Source of the DNA: Carposina sasakii
Lineage: Eukaryota > Arthropoda > Insecta > Lepidoptera > Carposinidae
Assembly (NCBI GenBank): GCA_014607495.2
Contig: CP053154.1
Coordinates: 806,001 to 870,000 of the forward strand
Reading direction: 5' to 3'
Length of the DNA stretch: 64,000 nucleotides
A model generated the notes under the pieces. That model searched no databases. It saw only the letters and a list, made by a program, of their open reading frames with translations, and was not told the origin of the DNA. Shown one piece after another: positions 22,351-33,255 of the stretch; within the stretch, counting starts at the first letter, position 1; the number at the start of each line of letters is the position of its first letter. The translations under genes were made by a program, and so were the position numbers.

Positions 22351-23340
22351 GTGAAAAATAATTTGCACACTTCTGCCTGCCTCTTTGGGGGAATGTAATG
22401 ATGATCTGGTATAGTCAAAGCGGGCAAAGCCACGGGCTTGTCTTTATTATTCTATAAATATTGGAGAATCACAGCAAACTCAATTGATTGACACGTTAAA
22501 GAGATTTAACCAACAAAATACTTAAATATATGCATACAAACTAAGTTCTTACTCGGTTAGTTTAACAAGAAAGAAAACTAAATACAATAACAGAACGTTT
22601 CCAACAGTATAAATTAGCGGCAGTAGTCGCAGAGCTCAGTAGATAAAACTACTGCACACCCAGATGTAGGGGCCGACATTAGGGTATGTGCACAATGTAG
22701 CACACTCGCGATATAGGTGATACCGGAAAATAATATGACAATATGGCCACAGATAATACTATTTACGTATTTTAACTTGCTATGATTTTAATTTTTGACC
22801 TGAAACTCTTCTCGATAACATACGATATGTGCCTGTGTTCTTTAGATAGGGCAGAGGGCCTCTATAGTTAAAATAAGATAAGATAAAAGAAATTTATACT
22901 GTACAGTACGCAAACAACAGTCCTCTAATATACCGTTCCGTTTTAAGCTTCATGTTTTAATTGACTCCAGTGGGGTAAGCATAAACCTTTTTTTGCGACT
23001 CGCAACCAAAATCTATGAGATATGACAGTTGGACGATAGCGTTATGGACTATCGAGAGGTTCGCGCTTTCCCCACAGGTCTTCCCTACTTTCTTCGCCTT
23101 TGCGATGATCGTCCACTGCCAGGTCTGCTCATAGCGGCCACGTTTACGCTTTCCATATTTCCGGGTTAGAGTTTGCCTCTGTATGTGATTGTCCTCCCTT
23201 CGGAGCGTGTGGCTCTAGAGACCCGTTTATAAAATTGGGATTAGATGAACAACGTTCCAGTTACATAATTTCATATCAGTATGACCGCTATATTACGGTA
23301 CATATTTATTTCATGTAAAGATTTTAATGTTGCAAAATTG
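22351..23340. other. No gene identified
   Basis: There is a somewhat GC-richer stretch at 22950-23230, but no ORF or repeat structure that I can support. Confidence 0.3.
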
Positions 23341-23570
23341 TCACTAAGCTCGTGCCTCGGAAAGCACGTAAAACCGTTGGTCCTGCGCCTGATCTCTCTC
23401 CGGTCGCGTCGGCTTTCCGTCCCATCGGACTATGAGAGTGACGGAATAGAGAGTGCATCTGTGTTTGCGCACACACTTGTGCACTATAATATCTCCTGCG
23501 TGCCTGGCTTATCTCCGTAGAGATTGGTCGCCTTAGCCGAAATACGTTCGGAGATCATCATCATCATATT
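23341..23570 (+). repeat. Dispersed repeat, uninterrupted copy
   Basis: It aligns with 7970-8090 plus 8380-8470 ('gttggtcctgcgcctgatct', 'cccatcggactatgagag', 'gtttgcgcacacac', 'atctcctgcg', 'cgaaatacgttcggag') and ends in an ATC microsatellite. The 79-codon open frame across it is incidental. Confidence 0.6.
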
Positions 23571-24303
23571 AAGGCACCGCTATCTTAAGAAACTATAGCA
23601 TTAGCTGCACATTTATGTCAATAGAATAGAATTGTTACTATTCCCAAACATAGTCCATACTAGTCCATTATGGAAACACAGTTGTGTTTATACCGTTGCT
23701 ATATCGTTAGTGATAATTAAGTATATAAGGAATTGACCAAAATGCTTTCACCACATCACGATTATGGATTAATCATTTCATCTAACAGACAATTTCATGA
23801 CATGACCATAAAAAAATTATGGCCTTCACATGTACTAAAAATCGCTGTATAACAATCACAGACTCTTGTAAAAATCATGTACTTTACAATATGAGCACGC
23901 CCCATCCTTGTTCTAACTCCAGTATACCTGGGCTTATCTAGTCAGGAGCCGCACGAAGATAACTGTAAAATTTAACTGCCCAGCCTCAACGGGTTATTGT
24001 GTGAACCTATTCTCTCAGACGCAGTTCTGTCTGATTGAATTTTTTTATTGGTATGTACTTTACAATGTAAGTTATAGATTGCTTATATACGGTAATGAAC
24101 AATATACAAGGTATTGGCTACCTTGCTTTATCAAATGTCGGGACAAAACGTAGAGACAATCTGATGTATTTATGTATGATGATACGAGTATCTATTAATA
24201 TATGTTTAATTGCGCTTATATATCAATTAAGTATTTAACATTAATATTTGTTTTGGAATTGCATTAGCTACGTACTCGTTAGTACATCACAACTTAATAT
24301 TAT
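23571..24303. other. No gene identified
   Basis: No supported feature before the retroposon relic and Helitron left end. Confidence 0.35.
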
Positions 24304-24371
24304 AAACTAGTGGACGCCCGCGACTTCGTCCAGCATGTGATGTAATCTTAATCTTAATATATATAAATCTC

Positions 24372-25475
24372 GTGTCACAATGTTTGTCCTCAATGGACTC
24401 CTAAACCACTTAACCGATTATAATAAAATTCGCACACCATGTGCAGTTCGATCCAACTTGAGAGATAGGATAGTTTAAATCTCAAATTATAGTCGCAATT
24501 TTAATTTATTGCTAATTATTTGTCTGTTATTATTTGACAGTCACAATTATCTGTTAACTCCAAATGATTCTAACAGATGTCGATACCTTTCGACTTGGTT
24601 GAGTAAGTAATCAATAGATGGCGCTGCTTTGGTAAATCTACGAACGTGTGTCACAATGTTTGTCCTCAATGGACTCCTAAACCACTTAACCGATTATAAT
24701 AAAATTCGCACACCATGTGCAGTTCGATCCAACTTGAGAGATAGGATAGTTTAAATCTCAAATTATAGTCGCAATTTTAATTTATTGCTAATTATTTGTC
24801 TGTTATTATTTGACAGTCACAATTATCTGTTAACTCCAAATGATTCTAACAGATGTCGATACCTTTCGACTTGGTTGAGTAAGTAATCAATAGATGGCGC
24901 TGCTTTGGTAAATCTACGAACGTGTGTCACAATGTTTGTCCTCAATGGACTCCTAAACCACTTAACCGATTATAATAAAATTCGCACACCATGTGCAGTT
25001 CGATCCAACTTGAGAGATAGGATAGTTTAAATCTCAAATTATAGTCGCAATTTTAATTTATTGCTAATTATTTGTCTGTTATTATTTGACAGTCACAATT
25101 ATCTGTTAACTCCAAATGATTCTAACAGATGTCGATACCTTTCGACTTGGTTGAGTAAGTAATCAATAGATGGCGCTGCTTTGGTAAATCTACGAACGTG
25201 TGTCACAATGTTTGTCCTCAATGGACTCCTAAACCACTTAACCGATTATAATAAAATTCGCACACCATGTGCAGTTCGATCCAACTTGAGAGATAGGATA
25301 GTTTAAATCTCAAATTATAGTCGCAATTTTAATTTATTGCTAATTATTTGTCTGTTATTATTTGACAGTCACAATTATCTGTTAACTCCAAATGATTCTA
25401 ACAGATGTCGATACCTTTCGACTTGGTTGAGTAAGTAATCAATAGATGGCGCTGCTTTGGTAAATCTACGAACGT
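24372..25475 (+). repeat. Four identical 276-bp tandem units at the Helitron left end
   Basis: Units start at 24372, 24648, 24924 and 25200 and, by my reading, are identical in sequence. Each unit begins with the Helitron left-end sequence GTGTCACAATGTTTGTCC and ends CTACGAACGT. After the fourth unit the sequence departs ('gtcatataagc'). Identity without any substitutions implies a very recent expansion, or an assembly or replication artefact. Confidence 0.9.
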
Positions 25476-25836
25476 GTCATATAAGCTACATTTTAACAGC
25501 ATAATTGCCACGTGTTGTTGACGCTATAAAATTAATTAAATTTATTTTGTAGTGAACGAAATACCGTATAATTCAATTATTTCCACTTTTTAAATTTTTG
25601 GTGTTAGCATAGCCGGCCACGTGTTACTTAGACTGAAGTGTAAATTGCATTCATATTATAATGAAGATAATACAGTGAAATTAATCCTGTTTTTTACTTA
25701 TTTGTGCTTCATTGATCAAAACTTTATAATTTAATTTGAATATATGTATGTAAGTATTATCACATAATTATAAAATTTAATTAATGATTTTCAATTTTTT
25801 TTTCTCATATTTAAACGATTAATTTATTATTTTCAG
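25476..25836 (+). promoter_or_regulatory. Helitron leader region with candidate splice sites
   Basis: Non-coding region between the tandem array and the first ORF. It contains a strong donor-like GTAAGT at 25750 and a polypyrimidine tract ending TTTTCAG at 25836. It probably holds the promoter and a non-coding first exon; the transcription start cannot be located from the sequence. Confidence 0.4.
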
Positions 25837-25840
25837 TCAA

Positions 25841-26086
25841 ATGCCACGGAAAAAATCTAACCTCAACAACGCGAGCACCAGAGAGGCACGACGCAAACGT
25901 ATTAAAAGAGCCCATCAGTTGGCAGAACAAATTGAATCAAGAAATCCAGCTCAAAAAATCAGGACAGCAGAAGGTCATGCACAAGAATCTCAAGAACAGT
26001 GTAACGAACGTCTTCAAGAGAATATCATAAGAACAAGAGCAGCAGGAGAACGAGACATAGCCACAGTAGGAGCACAGGAACAATAA
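25841..26086 (+). CDS. Upstream ORF duplicating the Helitron Rep N-terminus
   Basis: An 81-codon frame starts at the ATG four bases after a 3' splice-like TTTTCAG (25836). It matches the first ~77 residues of the main Helitron protein closely: the shared start is MP-KKSNLNNASTREARRKR and the shared later block is AQESQEQ. It then diverges and stops. It is basic, Arg/Lys/Glu-rich and likely coiled-coil or DNA-binding. A donor-like GTAAGT follows at 26102, so it looks like a complete exon bounded by splice sites. It arose by duplication of the leader exon and its preceding intron (repeat units at about 25746 and 26098). It could act as an upstream ORF limiting transposase translation, or encode a short competitor; both are inference. 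It may also be inert. Confidence 0.55.
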   Translation: MPRKKSNLNNASTREARRKRIKRAHQLAEQIESRNPAQKIRTAEGHAQESQEQCNERLQENIIRTRAAGERDIATVGAQEQ

Positions 26087-26325
26087 TTTCAATTCATACA
26101 TGTAAGTAATATCATATAGTTTTATAAAAGTTAATTAATATATCAATGAGAAAATGGCACAAAGCTCCCCACACTTTTTCAATAATTGTACAAAAATTTT
26201 TATATTATTTTTATTTAACCTCCATTGATAATTATTTTGCACATATTATTTCAATGTACTATGATAACATGTTTTTCAGTTCCTCTTTCTAATATTTAAA
26301 CGATTAAATTATTATTTTCAGTCAA

Positions 26326-29300
26326 ATGCCACCGAAAAAATCTAACCTCAACAACGCGAGCACCAGAGAGGCACGACGCAAACGTGTTGAAAGAGCTCAG
26401 CAATTACCAGAACAAATCGAAACAAGAAATGCAGCTCAAAGAATCAGGACTGCAGAAAGTCGTGCACAAGAATCTCAAGAACAGCGTGACGAACGTCTGC
26501 AACAAAATATTACGAAAACAAGAGCGGCACGAGAACGAAACATAGCTACAGTACGAGTACTAGATCGACAAAGGCAACGGATCAGCCGCTCATTAACACG
26601 TGCATCATTCGTTCGGCTTGCCTTTGAATATGCACCAGATATTAACTACTCAGCGCATTCAAAAATTGCTATCGGTGGAATGGATAAAGTATGTCAATAT
26701 TGTCAGGCATTGAAATTTCGGAATGAAGCAGCTGGCATGTGCTGCGCATCAGGAAAAGTTGTGCTGTCACCTCTACCCGCTCCGCCGGAGCCTTTATTAT
26801 CCCTTCTTACTGGCAATTCAGATGATTCCAAATTATTTTTGCGTAAGATACGCAAATTCAATTCTTGCTTCCAAATGACGTCATTTGGGGCAACTAAAAT
26901 TTGCGATCGTGCATCCGATGGACGTAATTTTGAAACTACATTCAAAATTCAAGGCCAGGTGTACCATAAAATCGGATCACTGATGCCAATGCCTGATAAC
27001 AATCCGAAATTTCTTCAAATTTATTTTATGGGCGATTGTGAAGAGCGCGTGACGACTCGGTGCCTGTATAATTTTATTGAACAAGCAGAGGAAAGAGCAA
27101 TTGTGATATTATTGGAAAATTTTTTAGAAGATCACAATCAACTAATTCAATTGATCAAAAGAGTTTCGCCACGACTGCAAAATGACAATTATCAAATCGT
27201 CATAAAAGCCGACAAAGTACCATTAGGTGAACATGCTGGTAGATTCAACGCTCCAACTGTTGATGAGGTTGCTGTTATCATGGTTGGTGATCCAGTTGAC
27301 AAAAGATCTATAAAAATTACACGGCGAGACAACACTGTCAGTACGATTTCGGATCTACACCGTTCATATGACGCCCTACAATATCCATTGATATTTTGGC
27401 AAGGACAAGATGAATATCACCTTAATATCAAACAGTATGATCCAAATACCGGTAAATTTGACAATTATCTATTTACTTTCTTACTGTATGTATAGATTTT
27501 AATTTCGTATTGCATTTTATTTTTTATTTTTTTAGGTGATTACAGAAATAATAAAGTTAGCTCAATGAACTACTACGCACACCGAATAATGGTTAGACAA
27601 CATCAAGACAATTATATCCTTCGATATCGTCAGCTGTTCCATCAATACATTGTTGATATGTATGCTAAGGTCGAAAGCGAACGCTTGCGATTCCTTCGAT
27701 TCAACCAGGCAAAACTACGATCGGAAGAATATATTCACTTACGAGATGCTGTTGCTGGAAACATCGATGGAAATTTAAATCCCAATGACATCGGTAATGG
27801 TTTCATTTTACCTTCAAGCTACATCGGCAGTCCACGGAACATGCAGGAATACATACAAGATGCGATGACTTACGTACGTCATTACGGCCGACCGGATTTA
27901 TTTATTACATTCACATGTAATCCGAATTGGGAAGAGATACAAACTCTACTATTGCCAGGACAACAAGCCATTCATCGTCATGATTTAACTGCACGTGTGT
28001 TTAAACAAAAATTGAAATCCTTAATTGATTTTATTGTTAAATATTCAATTTTTGGTATCACACGTTGTTGGCTGTATACGATAGAGTGGCAAAAGCGAGG
28101 TTTGCCTCATGCCCACATTTTGGTTTGGCTTAAAGATAAAATCCGTCCTGAAGAAATCGATCAAATAATTTCAGCCGAAATTCCAGACCCATTAATTGAT
28201 CAAGAATTATTTGATATTGTCACCAAACACATGATCCATGGGCCATGCGGTGCTTTCAACATGACGTCACCGTGCATGGAAAATGGAAAATGTAAAAAAA
28301 ACTTCCCAAAGCCGCATACGAATGACACGATCACGGATATTGATGGTTATCCAATGTATCGCCGCAGAAGTACTGAGAATGGTGGCCACACATTTACAAT
28401 GCTACTGCCAAACTTTCCAAATCAAGTTGAGTTTGATAATCAGTGGGTGGTACCATACTCACCAATACTTTCAAAAACTTACAAAGCTCATATCAATGTT
28501 GAGCTTTGCAGTTCTGTTAAATCAATTAAGTATATTTGTAAATATGTAAACAAAGGCAGTGATTTGGCCATATTTGAAGTACAAAACATAAATAAAATTG
28601 ACGAAATAGCACGATACCAAATGGGCAGATACATTAGCAGCAATGAAGCTATTTGGCATATTCTCAGCTTTCCCATCCACGAAAGAGATCCTGCTGTCCA
28701 ACATCTGGCAATACATCTTGAAAACGGTCAACGTGTATACTTCACTGAAGAAAATGTTCTCCAAAGAGCGTTCGAAGCTCCGAAAACGACTCTAACTGAA
28801 TTTTTTACATTGTGTCAAAAACCTGATGTTTTTGGCCAATTCGCGAAGACATTGGTGTATGGTGATGTTATACGTTATTTCACATGGAACAAATCCAGTA
28901 AAAAATGGGAGCCACGGAAACAAGGAAAACCACATCCTTCCATTACAGGCATATTCAAAGCTAAGACATTGGGGAGACTTTACACGGTACATCCAAAGCA
29001 ACGTGAGTGCTTCTATTTACGTTTGTTATTGGTGAATGTTCCCGGACCAACGTCTTTTGAATTTTTACGAACAGTTAATGGTCGAGTATTCAATACATAC
29101 CAGGATGCATGTCGTGAACTGCAATTGCTAGAAGACGATAACCATTGGGACTTAACGCTTGCTGATGCTGCGTTGACATCAACACCGAATAACATTCGTC
29201 AGTTGTTTGCAATTATTTTGACGACATGTTATCCCTCGCAAGCACAAACTTTGTGGGAAAAATATAAAAATTGTATGACAGAAGACATCTTGCACCGAAT

Positions 29301-30897
29301 TAGACAAACAAATCAATGCCAAAACATAGATTATACACCAGAGATGTACAATGAAGCATTGGTCTTGATCGAGGATTTATGTGTTCTTATTTCAAATTTA
29401 CCACTTAATCATTATGGTATGCCATCACCTAATCGTCCAGCCACCGACTTAGTCAATACCGATTTACAACGAGAAAATCAATATGACCATGGAAGTTTAG
29501 CAACAATTATCATGAACAGTGAACCATTACTGACAGCAGAACAAAAAATCATTTATGATCGGATTATGCTGGTTGTTGCTGCTGAACAAGGGGGTTTTTT
29601 TTTCTTGGATGCACCCGGTGGAACCGGTAAGACATTTTTAATATCGTTGATTCTTGCCAAAATACGGTCGCAACAAAAAATCGCATTAGCAGTAGCATCG
29701 TCAGGCATTGCGGCTACTTTACTGGATGGTGGGCGAACAGCACATTCAACATTCAAGCTGCCATTGGACGTTCATAATAAACCAGATGCAATGTGTAACA
29801 TCAAAAAGAATAGTGGAATAGCTGCAGTGTTGCGGAAGAGTTCTATAATAATTTGGGATGAGTGCACAATGGCACACAAATATTCACTTGAAGCATTAAA
29901 CAGAACTATGCAAGATTTAAACAGCAATAATAAACTTTTCGGTGGTGCTATCTTACTTTTGTCTGGTGACTTCCGGCAGACCTTACCGGTTATACCTCGC
30001 TCTACTTTCGCGGATGAGATTAATGCATGTTTGAAACAATCATTCTTATGGCGAAGTGTTGAAACACTTCGATTGACCATAAATATGCGAGTACAATTGC
30101 AAAATGATCCATCAGCACAAATATTTTCCGAACAACTACTAGATATTGGGAACGGTAAATTAGAACTGCAACCAAATACGCAATGCATTAAACTACCAGA
30201 CAATTTTTGCACTGTTGTTCAGGATAAAAATGAATTGATTCAGAGTATTTTCCGGGATATACAGAATAATTATTTGAATCATGAATGGCTTAGTCAACGA
30301 GCGATTTTGGCAGCCAAAAACGTTGATGTTGACGAAATTAACTTCCAGATACAACAGTTGTTACCAGGCGATCTGATGTCTTTTAAATCAATCGATACTG
30401 TTGTTGATGAAGATGAAAGTGTAAATTTTCCGATTGAATTTTTAAATTCATTAGATATCCCTGGAATGCCACCACATAATCTTCGATTAAAGATTGGTTC
30501 CCCTATTATTCTCCTCCGTAATTTGAATCCACCTCAATTATGTAACGGTACGCGTTTGGTCATCAAAAAGATCACCGGAAACATTCTTGAAGCAACCATT
30601 TTGGCTGGGAAGTTTAAAGGAAAAGTGGTCCTGCTGCCACGTATTCCGATGATACCATCAGATTTTACCATACCCTTCAAAAGGCTACAGTTTCCAATTC
30701 GTTTAGCTTTCGCCATGTCTATAAATAAATCTCAAGGTCAAACAATGTCCATTTGTGGTTTAGATTTGGAAAATCCATGTTTTTCTCATGGGCAACTATA
30801 TGTTGCGTGTTCACGTGTTGGGAAACCGTCGAATCTATTTGTGTTAGCTAAAGACAGGTTAACCAAAAACATTGTGCACCGATTGGTGTTGAATTAA
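26326..30897 (+). CDS. Helitron Rep/helicase transposase (two coding exons, 1495 residues)
   Basis: Coding exons 26326-27451 and 27536-30897 join in frame (1126 + 3362 = 4488 bases, 1495 residues plus stop) across an 84-bp intron. In order it has a basic N-terminus; a CQYC...CC zinc-finger-like region near residue 125; the Rep motif FTCNPNW near 501; the HUH motif in RGLPHAH near 567; and the two-tyrosine motif YICKYVNKG (Tyr near 708 and 712). The C-terminal part is a Pif1-family SF1 helicase with Walker A GGTGKT near 1070, Walker B WDEC near 1150, SGDFRQTLP, and the terminal SINKSQGQT and YVACSR motifs. These are the parts needed to nick, covalently hold and unwind DNA during rolling-circle transposition. 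No internal stops or frameshifts are visible, so it may be active. The start is the ATG directly after the acceptor at 26321. Confidence 0.9.
27452..27535 (+). other. Intron in the Helitron transposase gene
   Basis: Starts GTAAAT and ends with a T-rich tract and TTTAG; 84 bp. Removing it joins ...DPNTG to DYRNNKVSSMNYYAHR, restoring the continuous Helitron reading frame. Without splicing, the first frame would stop at 27495. The intron length is not a multiple of the flanking frame gap by chance alone: it fuses a split glycine codon exactly. Confidence 0.75.
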
Positions 30898-31412
30898 ATT
30901 GAAATTGAAAGTATTTATAATTCAAAAAAATAGATATTAATGTTTATAAGTTTAAGACTGTCTGCCTTGCCTACCTCATTCATGAGTTTAAGCGTCACAT
31001 GTTATTTACTGTATTATACTGTAATATACTTATATTTCTTATAAAATTAAATGGAAATAATAAATCTGATGAATTTTTATTTTGTACCTATTGATTTCTG
31101 CTTAATATCAAGTGTAAGAACATTTTAATTAATTGTGTTCAACGTACTTCCCCTTCAAATCTCAATCCAGTGAATTTGTATACCAACATCAACATTTTCG
31201 TCTTTGTTCGTAAATAATTTCATTGTACTAAAGGGTTATAGTAGTAGAAAGTCAAATAAGGAGATCACCATATTTTTTTACAAATACCATCTGTGTGAAA
31301 AAGCATAGTAAACTCCGTGACTGATGTTCTCTTATTGTTCCACTTAGATTGTTTACTATAATGTAATATAACAAAAACTTTAGCCACAGCAACGCGTGGC
31401 CGGGTCAGCTAT
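30898..31412 (+). terminator. Helitron 3' region and terminal hairpin
   Basis: The non-coding tail contains AATAAA-type signals (about 31055-31061) and, at 31383-31400, a 5-bp stem with an 8-base loop placed 12 bases before the element end. This is the usual position of the Helitron 3' termination hairpin. Confidence 0.65.
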
Positions 31413-31572
31413 AATATTATAAATTTCGATATTTTGTTTCATTCTACAGTCCACGCGGGCGAACTTGCGTCTGCTTATTTAATTATACTTTTAATTAAAT
31501 TATTCTTTTTATTTATGTAAAAAGTTTACATATTAAACAAAGGGTTGCTTATAGATAGAGATTTCCATCAGC
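31413..31572 (+). repeat. RTE-like retroposon tail relic flanking the Helitron
   Basis: 'attttgtttcattctacagtccacgcgggcgaa' is the R2 family end. A fragment of the same family in opposite orientation (24306-24335) lies on the left side of the Helitron. Confidence 0.5.
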
Positions 31573-32583
31573 TTAACCTTTAAGTATGGACGTCATTTTT
31601 TCTTAACACTACTGCGGACGTGGAGTCTCACAGGCTCCTATATGCACACATTTTTTTTTTGAGAATCTGATATAAGATTGCTTGAAAACTGATTGGATAT
31701 TGAAGTTAAGGGATTTAGCAATAAAATAACGTGCTTATGTAATCAACTTTTATTTTAAAAATAATAGACATGTTAAAAATAAAAAAAATATGGCACTTTT
31801 AAGTCAAAATTTACTTAGGTAACATTTTTAGATATTAAAAACAGCCAAACTTATTACTATAACTAAATAAGTCTTTTTTTCTCAAAATATAATGCATAAG
31901 GAACAAAAAACACAAAACACCTACTTCAGGTAACTAATACAAAAAAATTTAACAGCAGTCTAATAACGCAGATTTATTGGCAGTCAGTGCACAAAGGTCT
32001 AGAACATTGGAGACACACAGGTTTCTTGCACCCAATACAAACATATATAAGTAGTCATCCTATGTTTTTTCGCGGGACAGATTCTACATGCTCTTCTGGA
32101 CCCTTGAATGGTTTCTTGATCCTGGATACCTTCTGTAACCAATATTCTCTTCATTGTCAGACTGATCCAAAGCTAACAACTCACTCACTTGTTGTTCGAA
32201 AGTTGGATCTGCGACACGTAAAATTTTTCGCGCATGGCCTTGAACAGAACCCGTAGATGGTCGTTTTGATTTAGAATTACCGGCATTATTTATTTTTTAC
32301 ATTTTGTACTACAAAATCTGAAACAAACATAATCGCCCTTATAAAATATATTATATGACAACAATGGACGTGTAGCCTGACAGGCTCCAGTAAATTTTTT
32401 GATGGTTATTACTCACGTGATATTCACCGGACGACGCAACCTCCTCCCTCGTTGGTAGTTTGGCAACTAAAACAAAAGCTACTGAGCCGCTCAATCGCGG
32501 GGTGCGGGGGGGTAATAGGTGAAACTATGAAAACGTAAACATTAAGTAGCCTGTGAGACTCCACGTCCACACTTAAAGGTTAA
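31573..32583 (-). mobile_element. piggyBac-like element flanked by TTAA
   Basis: A 1003-bp element (31577-32579) is flanked by TTAA at 31573-31576 and 32580-32583, the specific piggyBac target. The ends are CCTTTAAGTATGGACGT and the complement of CCTTTAAGTGTGGACGT. A subterminal motif GGACGTGGAGTCTCACAGGC occurs inside the left end and in the right end. The internal region holds a transposase relic. The length is far below a full element (typically 2.4 kb or more), so this is an internal-deletion derivative. Confidence 0.85.
31974..32281 (-). pseudogene. piggyBac transposase relic: N-terminus joined to C-terminal zinc finger
   Basis: On the minus strand, an acidic N-terminal-type segment (VADPTFEQQVSELLALDQSD, near 32190) is followed after a short stretch, with at least two changes of reading frame, by a cysteine-rich end. 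That end contains ACRICPAKKHR and CKKPVCLQCSRPLCTDCQ, stopping at 31974-31976. A C-terminal Cys-rich finger just before the stop is characteristic of piggyBac transposases. The whole catalytic Asp triad domain is missing, which explains the short element. The protein cannot be functional. The ends could still be moved by a related transposase elsewhere in the genome. Confidence 0.7.
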
Positions 32584-32849
32584 TATAGAGTTAAAAAAAC
32601 AAAGAAATTATTCGTTTCAGTCGAATTTCATTCACTGGTTTTATTACAAGTAATAAAGGATTTATTGATTGAAATTCAATGATATACCTTACATATGGAA
32701 TAACTGAAACTGAGGTCAATATTAAGCGCTCATTCCCAATTGAATTGTACGCTATATTGTTAATGATGAGATTCCATTCTGATTGGTTATTGCATTGCAG
32801 CTGCATTCACTGATAGCTGCGATTAATATAATGTCTATTTATAATGCGT

Positions 32850-33255
32850 GAAAGGGCATTACATCCGTGCGAAGCCGGGGCGGGTCATATACAGGTTGTA
32901 ACAGAAAGGGTATGTTAAGCGAAAAGCTATGTAAATAGCCCACTATAGAGAACCTATTTCCAAAATTTGAGACACTAAATCACATTTTTATTTTTCAATA
33001 TTGTATGAAAATTCCTGAGATATTTAAAAATTCTCCATACTATCGGGAAAAATAAACATGTGATTTCGGGTCTCAAATTTTGTGGATAGGTTCTCTATAG
33101 TGGGCTATTTACATAGCTTTTCGCTTAACATACCTTTTTTGTTACAACCTGTATAACCTTTAGCCTTTTCCTCGATAAATAGGCTATAAAGTGAAAGATT
33201 TTAGATTAGTTCAACCAAACTAACAAACAAACTAACTCTTCAGCTTTATAATATT
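32850..33255 (+). repeat. Retroposon tail relic split by a MITE
   Basis: 'gtgcgaagccggggcgggtc' (about 32868) and 'cctttagccttttcctcgataaat' to 'aactcttcagctttataatatt' (33156-33255) are the two halves of a repeat whose uninterrupted reverse copy is at 34128-34345. The MITE at 32891-33152 separates them. Confidence 0.6.
32891..33152. mobile_element. CAGGGTGTAACA foldback MITE, copy 2 (family M2)
   Basis: Imperfect inverted repeat over its full length, with the same blocks as 20934-21190 (GTATGTTAAGCGAAAAGCTA and its complement). TA dinucleotides abut both ends, consistent with Tc1/mariner-type insertion. Confidence 0.8.

Larger units (their letters stand above)
24368..31412 (+). mobile_element. 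Autonomous Helitron (rolling-circle transposon)
   Basis: It is about 7.0 kb. The left end reads TCTCGTGTCACAATG just after an A, fitting the Helitron rule of a 5' TC next to host A. The right end has the expected hairpin (31383-31387 GCCAC, 31396-31400 GTGGC) followed 12 bases later by CTAT and AT-rich host DNA. The canonical terminus is CTRR, so the last base is atypical. There are no terminal inverted repeats or target duplication, as expected. Inside are a tandem array, a duplicated leader exon and an intact Rep/helicase gene. The exact termini are inferred from motif position only. Confidence 0.8.

Noticed and set aside
24372..25475. CRISPR-like or satellite array
   Set aside because: Units are 276 bp without spacers and begin with the Helitron end; a local tandem duplication explains them.
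29772..30212. Minus-strand 146-codon frame within the Helitron
   Set aside because: Shadow of the helicase coding region.
31987..32256. Plus-strand 89-codon frame in the piggyBac-like element
   Set aside because: The recognisable Cys-rich transposase end is on the minus strand; this frame is incidental.
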